Source: an uncultured Tateyamaria sp.
GTDB taxonomy: Bacteria > Pseudomonadota > Alphaproteobacteria > Rhodobacterales > Rhodobacteraceae
DNA length: 64,000 bases
Reading direction: 5' to 3'
NCBI RefSeq assembly: GCF_947488715.1
Contig: NZ_CANLAG010000009.1
Coordinates: 62,001-126,000 of the forward strand
How positions within the stretch are numbered: position 1 is the stretch's first letter; every line of letters begins with the position of its first letter. Below, piece by piece: positions 24,140 through 32,187 of the stretch. The notes beneath the pieces are model-generated. The model saw only the letters and a list, made by a program, of their open reading frames with translations. It did no database searches and was not told the origin of the DNA. The position numbers and the translations under genes are program-made.

Positions 24140-24485
24140 AAATCGCCCCTGTTGGGTGGCTTGAAGCAGACGTTGCTGCTGGTGATATCGTCGTTGGCGT
24201 CGTTTTATGCGCCACGCGTGGATTGGCCCAATACGGGCGATGTCTATGTGATGATCATTGCCGTCGTGCTTGCACGTGTTTTCCCCGGTTTGCGCATCGG
24301 TGCCTGAGACTTGCCATGTGTTTGCAAGCTCTGCGTCCCGTGCCGCTCTTTTTGTCCTTTGGCACCATGAGGCAACAGATCATGTGCCACGTCAACGGGG
24401 CGTGGACGTTAATCATAGTCTAATTGCGACATTTGATCATCTCGTTTGCGACATGATCAATTTGGTGCCGGGATTTCGGTGCCCG
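24140..24485. other. 346-base spacer: transporter promoter region with possible small ORF remnant
   Basis: This gap lies between the 3' end of the AraC-type gene and the 5' end of the permease operon, both on the minus strand. It should hold the transporter promoter. On the minus strand TATGAT (plus 24412..24417) may be a -10 box, with no clear -35. On the plus strand 24152..24307 is an open frame of 51 codons from TTG, encoding a hydrophobic peptide with VDWPNTGDVYVMIIAVVLAR; it has no ribosome-binding site and may be a gene remnant. An 8-bp inverted repeat at 24433..24460 is listed separately. Confidence 0.4.
24433..24460. promoter_or_regulatory. Inverted repeat, operator candidate for the ABC transporter operon
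   Basis: TTGATCAT (24433..24440) and ATGATCAA (24453..24460) form a perfect 8-bp inverted repeat with a 12-base centre, about 20 bases upstream of a minus-strand TATGAT. It is well placed to be an operator for the permease operon, and the adjacent AraC-type regulator is a candidate binder. There is no T-tract, so it is unlikely to be a terminator. Confidence 0.4.
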
Positions 24486-25277
24486 TCAGCCGCGCGCGGA
24501 TTTGCGCAGGGCTGTGGGGGTGCTGGCGGTATGTTGCTGCATGAAGCGGGTGAAATAGGCCGCTGATCCAAAGCCGAGATGGCGGGCGATGTCCTGTATC
24601 GCGACATCCGTTTCGATCAGGGCGGAACGCGCAGCGTGCAGCACCCGCTCGGTCAACAGGTCCGCGGCGGTGCGCCCTGTCGCGGCCTTACAGGCGCGCG
24701 TCAGATGCGTGGCGGTGACGTTCAGGGCCGCCGCGTGGTCGGCCATGGTGAGCCCCTGTGCATGATGCGCGGCGACACGTTTGCAGAAGGCTGCACTCAG
24801 CCGGGCGGCGGCGTTCATCGGCTGTGGCAAATGCTCTGGTTCGGCAATCTGGCGCCGCAACCAGACGGACATCAGCAACACGTGGGCATCCAGTGCGTCC
24901 TGCGACAGTGCGCGTCCTGTGTTGGCCTCACGTTGCGCCGCCTCGAGCAATCCAGTCAGTTCGTTGATGGCTGTGACGTCCCGCATCCGCAACTGCCGTG
25001 GCCCATCCGGCAGACGCACATCGGTGCCGTCCGGGATCACTGCGGCCAGTCCCATGCTTTGACGGCCCATTTCCAGCGAGAACAATGTGTGGGCCGGGAT
25101 GGACAAGGCGTTGTGCGTGCCAACACCCCGGCGCGTCCCGTTCAGCAACAACCGACCTTGGCCACGTGTCAGCCAGATCAGCATGTGGGCAGGCCGGTCG
25201 TGGGCCAGTGACAGCTTCCAGTCCTGTCCGCCGGTGAGCTGAGCGAGGGTTGAAATCTGAACTGGAGGTAGGGACAT
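24486..25277 (-). CDS. AraC family transcriptional regulator
   Basis: This 263-residue protein has an N-terminal cupin-like sensor region (about 10-110, with LIWLTRGQGRLLLNG) and a C-terminal AraC HTH pair (about 160-260). The HTH carries the signatures ALNVTATHLTRACKAATGR and IQDIARHLGFGSAAYFTRFM. It probably controls the peptide-type transporter directly downstream on the same strand, or a catabolic set outside the window; the ligand is unknown. I chose ATG 25277 because the cupin region follows; ATG 25319 and the longer frame to 25481 are less likely, the latter overlapping miaA. Confidence 0.87.
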   Translation of the reverse strand: MSLPPVQISTLAQLTGGQDWKLSLAHDRPAHMLIWLTRGQGRLLLNGTRRGVGTHNALSIPAHTLFSLEMGRQSMGLAAVIPDGTDVRLPDGPRQLRMRDVTAINELTGLLEAAQREANTGRALSQDALDAHVLLMSVWLRRQIAEPEHLPQPMNAAARLSAAFCKRVAAHHAQGLTMADHAAALNVTATHLTRACKAATGRTAADLLTERVLHAARSALIETDVAIQDIARHLGFGSAAYFTRFMQQHTASTPTALRKSARG

Positions 25278-25359
25278 GCAAAAGCGCGTTTTGTTCGAAA
25301 CTGTAAAGTGTGCCCTCATGTTGCATGACAAGTGGCCCTGCCAAAGCGGAAATTGTAAA

Positions 25360-26238
25360 CTAGGTCGAGAGCGTGGCGGATGAGACACGTTGCCAATCGG
25401 GCATCCGTGACCGAAACCAGGTGCGTTGGCGTTTGGCATATTGGCGTGTTGCGATGGTCGCGGAGTCAACAGCCTCGTCATGGGTCATCGTGCCTGCAAG
25501 CAACGCCAATGCCTCGGTCACACCAATGGCGCGGCATGACGGCAAAGCGGGATCATAGGCCTCATGCATCGCGCGCGCCTCGTCCAGCGCGCCGCCGCGG
25601 AGCATCTGATCAAAGCGTTGTCGGATCCGGGGTGTCAGCCAATCCTTGGGGCTGTCCATCACAATGCCGGTGTACGTGCCGGGTGCCAGAATTGGGAGAG
25701 TGACGTCGTCCTGCCATGCCGCCAGCGGGCGGCCCGTGGCCTGCTGCACCTCCCAGGCGCGCTGGACACGCGCGCGATTGGCGCTGTCGATCCGGGATAG
25801 GGTTTCCGCGTCCAACTCTGCCAGCATGGCCTCGGTGGGCATCGCGTCGGCAGTTTGGCGTACGGTATCGGGTGTTGCCGGGATATCCGCCAGCCCTTGG
25901 GTCAGCGCGGAGAAATACAACCCGGTTCCGCCAACGATGATGGGGCGCGTGCCCTGCAAAAGCGGTGTCACCTCTCGCAGCCAGTGTCCCGTCGAATAGG
26001 GCGCGTCATAAGGCACGTGACCGTAGAGATGATGCGGTGCTTGCGATTCTTCCTCGGGCGATGGGCGCGCCGTCAGGATGCGCCAGCAATCGTAGACCTG
26101 GCTGGCATCGGCATTGATCACGTGGCCGCCCTGGGTTTGCGCAATCGCAAGGGCGAGCGCCGATTTGCCCGAGGCGGTGGGCCCCGCGATCAGCACGGGA
26201 AGGTCGGGCGGCAGAGTTTGGATCAGGTCGCGGATCAT
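25360..26238 (-). CDS. miaA: tRNA dimethylallyltransferase
   Basis: This 292-residue enzyme adds a dimethylallyl group to A37 of tRNAs that read codons starting with U. The P-loop GPTASGKS (19-26), [16 protein letters not shown] and [17 protein letters not shown] are family signatures, and [12 protein letters not shown] lies near the C-terminus. It is divergent from pyrH by 72 bases. It is complete and of normal length. Confidence 0.95.
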   Translation of the reverse strand: MIRDLIQTLPPDLPVLIAGPTASGKSALALAIAQTQGGHVINADASQVYDCWRILTARPSPEEESQAPHHLYGHVPYDAPYSTGHWLREVTPLLQGTRPIIVGGTGLYFSALTQGLADIPATPDTVRQTADAMPTEAMLAELDAETLSRIDSANRARVQRAWEVQQATGRPLAAWQDDVTLPILAPGTYTGIVMDSPKDWLTPRIRQRFDQMLRGGALDEARAMHEAYDPALPSCRAIGVTEALALLAGTMTHDEAVDSATIATRQYAKRQRTWFRSRMPDWQRVSSATLST

Positions 26239-26310
26239 ATGTCGAGGTCCATTGAAAACCGGCCACTTTTAGGACAGGTTGCGCGCAAATTGAAAGAGCG
26301 GGGGCGCGCC

Positions 26311-27042
26311 ATGAGCGAGAGCGAAACGAAAACCACCTTTGGCCGGGTGATGTTGAAGATTTCGGGGGAGGCGCTGATGGGCGACCAAGGGTACGGTCTG
26401 CACCCGCCAACGGTCGAACGGATCGCCGCCGAAGTCAAAGCGGTTCACGACATGGGTGTCGAAATCTGCATGGTGATTGGTGGCGGCAACGTGTTCCGGG
26501 GCCTCCAAGGGTCGGCGCAAGGCATGGAGCGTACGACGGCTGACTATATGGGTATGCTCGCCACGGTCATGAATGCGCTGGCGATGCAATCCGCGCTAGA
26601 GGGGTTGGGTGTGTTCACGCGGGTCATCTCGGCCATTACCATGAACGAAGTGGCCGAACCCTACATCCGCCGCCGGGCCGTGCGCCACCTTGAGAAAAAG
26701 CGGGTCTGCATCTTTGCCGCCGGCACAGGCAACCCGTATTTCACCACGGACACCGCCGCGACGCTGCGCGCCAACGAGATGTCTTGCGAGGCGATCTTTA
26801 TGGGCAAGAACGGTGTTGATGGCGTTTATGACAAGGACCCGGCCAAACACGATGATGCCGTGCGATACGACACGGTGACCTATGACGAGGTGCTGGCGAA
26901 ACGTCTGGGTGTCATGGATGCCTCGGCCATTGCGTTGGCGCGGGACAACAATTTGCCGCTTATTGTCTTTCCGTTGGACACGCCCGGCGGGTTCAAGGAG
27001 ATCCTTGAAGGCAAAGGCACCTTTACCCGCGTGCAGGGGTAA
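26311..27042 (+). CDS. pyrH: UMP kinase
   Basis: This 243-residue amino-acid-kinase-fold enzyme phosphorylates UMP to UDP. It shows [35 protein letters not shown] and [16 protein letters not shown], all characteristic of bacterial PyrH. ATG 26311 follows AAAGAGCGGGGG; upstream frame extension is antisense to miaA and was discarded. It is the first gene of the long translation, isoprenoid and envelope operon running to 38452. Confidence 0.96.
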   Translation: MSESETKTTFGRVMLKISGEALMGDQGYGLHPPTVERIAAEVKAVHDMGVEICMVIGGGNVFRGLQGSAQGMERTTADYMGMLATVMNALAMQSALEGLGVFTRVISAITMNEVAEPYIRRRAVRHLEKKRVCIFAAGTGNPYFTTDTAATLRANEMSCEAIFMGKNGVDGVYDKDPAKHDDAVRYDTVTYDEVLAKRLGVMDASAIALARDNNLPLIVFPLDTPGGFKEILEGKGTFTRVQG

Positions 27043-27133
27043 TTGCACAAGTCCTGCTGGCATTTTGCACGCGGCATGATCTATATCCTTACCAAGTGCC
27101 TTTGAGGCCAAGAGAAAAAACACGGGGAATGCG

Positions 27134-27697
27134 ATGTCTGACGACTTCATGCTCGACACTGATGACCTTGAGCGCCGGATGGATGGCGCGATGGCGAACC
27201 TCAAAACCGAATTTGCATCACTGCGGACAGGCCGCGCATCGGCGTCGATGCTTGAGCCGGTGATGGTGGATGCCTACGGGTCCATGACGCCGATCAACCA
27301 GGTTGGGACGGTCAATGTGCCTGAGCCGCGGATGGTGACGATCAATGTCTGGGACAAGGGTCTTGTGAACAAGGTCGAAAAGGCGATCCGCGAGAGTGGA
27401 TTGGGCATCAACCCGCAGCTGAATGGCACGATCATCATGCTGCCGATCCCCGAGTTGAACGAGGAACGCCGCCGTGAGCTGGGCAAGGTCGCGGGTAGCT
27501 ATGCCGAGAACGCCCGTGTCAGCATCCGCAACCTGCGCCGCGACGGCATGGACCAGATCAAGAAGGCCAAAGCCGACGGCATGTCCGAAGATGACGAAAA
27601 GCTGTGGCAGGAAGAAGTGCAGGAGATGACGGACAAATACATCAAGTCCGTTGATGCCGCACTTGAGACCAAACAAGCCGAGATCATGCAGGTCTGA
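27134..27697 (+). CDS. frr: Ribosome recycling factor
   Basis: This 187-residue protein splits post-termination ribosomes with EF-G. It shows the RRF three-helix/hinge pattern: [14 protein letters not shown] near the start, [16 protein letters not shown], and [20 protein letters not shown] in the third helix. GGGGAATGCG precedes the ATG. The stop codon lies in the left arm of a long nested hairpin at 27694..27742. Confidence 0.96.
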   Translation: MSDDFMLDTDDLERRMDGAMANLKTEFASLRTGRASASMLEPVMVDAYGSMTPINQVGTVNVPEPRMVTINVWDKGLVNKVEKAIRESGLGINPQLNGTIIMLPIPELNEERRRELGKVAGSYAENARVSIRNLRRDGMDQIKKAKADGMSEDDEKLWQEEVQEMTDKYIKSVDAALETKQAEIMQV

Positions 27698-27742
27698 AGG
27701 GCCAGTTTTGAAAAGGTCCGGGGGACCTTTTCGGCCCTTCAG
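27694..27742 (+). terminator. Nested hairpin overlapping the frr stop codon
   Basis: An inner perfect stem (AAAAGGTCC, GGG, GGACCTTTT; 27711..27731) sits inside an outer perfect 10-bp stem (CTGAAGGGCC 27694..27703 with GGCCCTTCAG 27733..27742). The inner stem ends in TTTT and can act as an intrinsic terminator or attenuator, and the outer stem includes the frr TGA. The following bases (to 27790) hold related GGGCGG-AGCCCC/GCGCCCC units. Confidence 0.65.
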
Positions 27743-27819
27743 AGGGCGGAGCCCCGGATGGATCAAAGGGCGGCGCCCCGCATAGCGGCACAGACCAAGA
27801 CGCATCCAAGGAACACGCT

Positions 27820-28535
<716 letters not shown>

Positions 28536-28539
<4 letters not shown>

Positions 28540-29321
28540 CAGAGAAATGGTCAGACCTCGCGGCGCGCATGGGATCAGGCCTGTTGATGGTACTGGTCGG
28601 TGTCTGGGGCATCTGGATGGGCGGCGACGTGTTCCATGTTCTGGTCGCGTTGATTTGCGGGCTGATGATCTGGGAATTGGTGCGCATGGTGTCGCCATCG
28701 CAGGCCACTCTGGCACTGCAACTGGGGGCCGTGTCGTCGATTGCGGTGCTATTGGCGGTCTATCTGCCGATTGGCTTTGCGATGCCGATCCTTTTGGCGC
28801 CCTGCATGGTTGGTCTCGGACAGCTTAATCAGAACCGTTCAACCTATATGATCTTTACCGTGTTGGTTCTGATGGCCGGTTTCGGCATGATGCAGGTGCG
28901 CGATGATCTCGGCTTTGGCTGGATGGTGTGGCTGGTCATGGTGGTGGTGGTCACGGATGTCGTTGGATATTTTGCGGGTCGTGCCTTGGGTGGGCCCAAG
29001 TTCTGGCCGCGGGTCAGCCCCAAAAAGACATGGTCCGGCACTGTCGCCGGGTGGATCGGTGCGGCCATCGTCGGCGCAGTTTTTGCCATCAACACAGAGG
29101 CAACTGTGCAGCTGATCGGCGTTTCCGTCGCGCTGTCCATGGCCAGTCAGATGGGTGACATCGGCGAAAGTGCGATGAAACGTCGGATGGGGGTCAAGGA
29201 TAGCTCGGCGCTCATTCCCGGCCATGGCGGCGTCCTGGACCGGTTTGACGGCATGCTGGGCGCGTCTGTTTTCCTGTTGATGCTGGGGCAGGTGGCCGGG
29301 TTCCCCGGAGGTGTTTTGTGA
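28536..29321 (+). CDS. cdsA: Phosphatidate cytidylyltransferase
   Basis: This 261-residue inner-membrane enzyme has about seven hydrophobic segments and converts phosphatidate and CTP to CDP-diacylglycerol for phospholipid synthesis. The C-terminal signature is visible in SQMGDIGESAMKRRMGVKDS followed by LIPGHGGVLDRFDGML. ATG 28536 overlaps the uppS stop by 4 bases (ATGA). The longer frame from 28452 lies inside uppS and is not used. Confidence 0.95.
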
Positions 29322-30478
29322 AACGCCGTGTGTCCATTCTTGGGGCGACGGGGTCGATTGGCCAGAACACCATTGATTTGATCGCCCGTGATCCCGACGC
29401 CTACGACGTTGTGGCGCTCACGGGGGCGGGCAACATCGAACAGCTTGCTGCTGACGCCAAGAATTTGCGCGCCGATATTGCCGTCACGGCGGACGAAAGC
29501 CGTCTGGACGAGTTGCGGCATGCGCTTCGGGGCTCGGATGTTGTGGCGGCGGCCGGACAAAATGCGTTGATCGAAGCGGCGTGCCGTCCGGCGGATTGGG
29601 TTATGTCAGCGATTGTCGGTGCGGCGGGGTTGGCGCCGGGTTTGCGGGCGCTAGAGCAGGGGGTGACGCTGGCGCTGGCCAACAAGGAATCGCTGGTCTG
29701 TGCCGGTCACCTCATTCTGAAAACGGCCAAAGCCTGTGACGCCCGCATCCTGCCCGTGGATAGTGAACATTCGGCGGTGTTTCAGGCGCTCGTGGGCGAG
29801 GATATGGACGCGGTCGAGCGCGTGATCATAACGGCAAGCGGTGGTGCGTTCCGCGACTGGCCGTTGGAACGTTTGGCCGACGCCACGCTGGAACAGGCCT
29901 CGTCGCATCCCAATTGGGACATGGGGCAACGCATCACGATTGACAGCGCATCCATGTTCAACAAGGCCATGGAACTGATTGAAACACGTGAGTATTTTGG
30001 CGTGCGACCCGATCAGATCGAAGTGCTGGTGCATCCGGAATCAATGATACATGCGATGGTCGGTTTCCGAGACGGTGCACTGATGGCCCATGTCGGACCA
30101 CCGGACATGCGGCACGCCATTGGCTACGCATTGCATTGGCCTGAGCGTCAATCCCTGCCGGTTGAGCGTCTGGACCTCGCAAGGATTGCCACGCTCAGTT
30201 TCCGCGCGCCGGACGAGGTGCGTTGGCCTGCCTTGCGCCTCGCCCGCGAGGTGATGGAACGTGGCGGGCTGGCAGGGGCCGTATTCAACGCCGCCAAAGA
30301 GACGGCTTTGGACGGCTTCATTGCCGGTCAGATCGGGTTTCTGCGGATGGGCGAGATCGTCGAAGACGTGCTCAATACCATGGACCCCAGCCACATTGAT
30401 GCCGCAATGACCCTTGATAATGTCGCCCATGCGGACCAAATGGCACGACAAGCCGCACGCCGCGTGATCGAGCAATAA
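29318..30478 (+). CDS. dxr: 1-deoxy-D-xylulose 5-phosphate reductoisomerase
   Basis: This 386-residue enzyme of the MEP isoprenoid pathway converts DXP to MEP with NADPH. It has the NADPH motif GATGSIGQ (9-16), LANKESLVCAG, and the metal and substrate motif PVDSEHSAVFQ, followed by ITASGGAFRDWP. It starts with GTG overlapping cdsA by 4 bases. It is complete. Its product pathway feeds uppS, also in this operon. Confidence 0.96.
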   Translation: MKRRVSILGATGSIGQNTIDLIARDPDAYDVVALTGAGNIEQLAADAKNLRADIAVTADESRLDELRHALRGSDVVAAAGQNALIEAACRPADWVMSAIVGAAGLAPGLRALEQGVTLALANKESLVCAGHLILKTAKACDARILPVDSEHSAVFQALVGEDMDAVERVIITASGGAFRDWPLERLADATLEQASSHPNWDMGQRITIDSASMFNKAMELIETREYFGVRPDQIEVLVHPESMIHAMVGFRDGALMAHVGPPDMRHAIGYALHWPERQSLPVERLDLARIATLSFRAPDEVRWPALRLAREVMERGGLAGAVFNAAKETALDGFIAGQIGFLRMGEIVEDVLNTMDPSHIDAAMTLDNVAHADQMARQAARRVIEQ

Positions 30479-30491
30479 ACAGGATACACCC

Positions 30492-31841
30492 TTGGATATT
30501 TCTGCCCTGATCCCCGCGTTTGGCGGGTTTGCCTGGACCATTTTCTTTTTCGTTGTTGCGCTCAGCGTGATCGTCGCGATCCACGAATACGGCCACTACA
30601 TCGTGGGCCGTTGGTCAGGCATTCAGGCAGACGTGTTTTCCATCGGCTTTGGCCCGGTGCTGTGGAGCCGGATGGATCGGCGCGGCACGCGGTGGCAAAT
30701 CGCGGCGCTGCCGTTTGGTGGCTACGTGAAGTTTGCGGGCGACGCCAACGCGGCGTCCGGCAAGGATGACGACGCCATGGCCGACGCGGCGTCAGACCCG
30801 GTTGCCTTGCGTGCCACGATGCACGGCGCGCCGCTTTGGGCGCGTGCGGCCACGGTACTGGCGGGTCCGGTGTTCAACTTTGCCCTGTCGATCATCGTCT
30901 TTGCTATTGTTGGGTATTCCAACGGTATCATTCGCGACCCTCTGACCGTGGGTGATTTGCGCCCCTTGCCGGGACCGGTACAGGAATTGCAGAACGGCGA
31001 TGTTGTCCTAGAGATCAATGGCGCGCCTGTGCCGAGCATCAACGATGCCGCATATGGGACGTTTATGAACGACCTGCCGCAAGTGCCTGTGTTGGACTAC
31101 ACGGTTGACCGAGGCGGGGAGCGCACGGTGGTGCAGGGCCCTTATCTGCGCCCACCGCTGGTGAGCGGTGTCAGCCCCCAAAGTGCGGCGGTCGCGGCAG
31201 AGCTGGAAATGGGCGATGTGATCACTGCGGTCGATGGCAAGCCGATCTTTGCCTTTGGCCAGATCAAGGAGGCCGTCGAAGGGTCGGAGGGTCGCAGCCT
31301 CAACCTGACCGTTTGGCGCGACGGGGCACTTAGCGAAAAGGTGCTGACACCGAAACGGGTCGACGAGCCGCAGGCCGATGGTGGGTTCGCGACCCATTGG
31401 CGGATCGGGATTGCCAGTGGCAACGCGTTTGAACCTGCAACAGAGGCACCCGGCCTCGGTGCAGCGGTAACGGGTGGTGTCGAACAGACATGGCGGATCA
31501 TCACAGGCTCTATCTCTGGCCTCGGGCATATGATCACGGGTGCCATCAGCACCTGTAACCTGTCTGGTCCCATTGGAATCGCACAGGTGTCCGGCACGAT
31601 GGCCAGCCAGGGCGTGCAAAGCTTTGTCTGGTTCATCGCTGTTTTGTCGACGGCCGTGGGTCTGTTGAACCTGTTTCCAATCCCGGCTCTGGATGGCGGT
31701 CACCTGGTGTTCTACGCCTACGAAGCCGTGGCCGGTAAACCGCCGAGTGATGGTGCATTGCGCATCCTGATGGCTGTTGGTCTGGCGTTGGTGCTGTCGT
31801 TGATGGTCTTTGCACTGGGCAATGATTTGTTCTGCCCCTGA
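30492..31841 (+). CDS. rseP: Site-2 intramembrane metalloprotease RseP
   Basis: This 449-residue inner-membrane zinc protease shows HEYGH (31-35) in the first membrane helix, one or two PDZ-type regions in the periplasm (about 140-310) and the second active-site motif LFPIPALDGGHL near residue 400. RseP cleaves membrane anti-sigma factors and leftover signal peptides. It starts with TTG at 30492. An insertion of about 30 polar residues (GDANAASGKDDDAMADAA) follows the first catalytic helix, as in other alphaproteobacteria. Confidence 0.94.
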   Translation: MDISALIPAFGGFAWTIFFFVVALSVIVAIHEYGHYIVGRWSGIQADVFSIGFGPVLWSRMDRRGTRWQIAALPFGGYVKFAGDANAASGKDDDAMADAASDPVALRATMHGAPLWARAATVLAGPVFNFALSIIVFAIVGYSNGIIRDPLTVGDLRPLPGPVQELQNGDVVLEINGAPVPSINDAAYGTFMNDLPQVPVLDYTVDRGGERTVVQGPYLRPPLVSGVSPQSAAVAAELEMGDVITAVDGKPIFAFGQIKEAVEGSEGRSLNLTVWRDGALSEKVLTPKRVDEPQADGGFATHWRIGIASGNAFEPATEAPGLGAAVTGGVEQTWRIITGSISGLGHMITGAISTCNLSGPIGIAQVSGTMASQGVQSFVWFIAVLSTAVGLLNLFPIPALDGGHLVFYAYEAVAGKPPSDGALRILMAVGLALVLSLMVFALGNDLFCP

Positions 31842-31934
31842 GTCTGAGGGGCGATTGCCCATTTCTTGCCACAATTGGCTCAATATGGTGCCGCATTTCC
31901 CCGGTAGCTGTCGCGCAACGCAAAGGGTGAGACA

Positions 31935-32060
31935 ATGCAAACGATACAAAGCGGATACCAAGGCCTGAGCCTTTTGATGATGCTGAACTGGGACCGGGTT
32001 CTGCACGCAGGTATGATCGTGGCTGCGCTGGCAGCAGGGGCCTGGATCGGCAGTCTCTGA
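31935..32060 (+). CDS. Small hydrophobic protein, 41 aa, between rseP and bamA
   Basis: This short frame encodes MQTIQSGYQGLSLLMMLNWD followed by RVLHAGMIVAALAAGAWIGS and L. GGGTGAG lies 5 bases before its ATG, a good ribosome-binding site. Residues about 22-41 form a membrane helix, and residues 8-18 are also hydrophobic. It occupies the 346-base rseP-bamA spacer; the parts before (31842..31934) and after (32061..32187) hold no other frame, but TTGACAACCC at 32122 may belong to a bamA promoter. The function is unknown. I consider it a probable real gene on the basis of its start signal and composition. Confidence 0.62.
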   Translation: MQTIQSGYQGLSLLMMLNWDRVLHAGMIVAALAAGAWIGSL

Positions 32061-32187
32061 CTGCACGGGTTATCCACAGACTGACAGATTGGCTCGCGTC
32101 TGACGCGGGCCTTTCTTGCTTTTGACAACCCCTCCCAATCCCGTTACTCACTTTGTCACTGGATGTCTGAACACGTGGGGCAAAACC

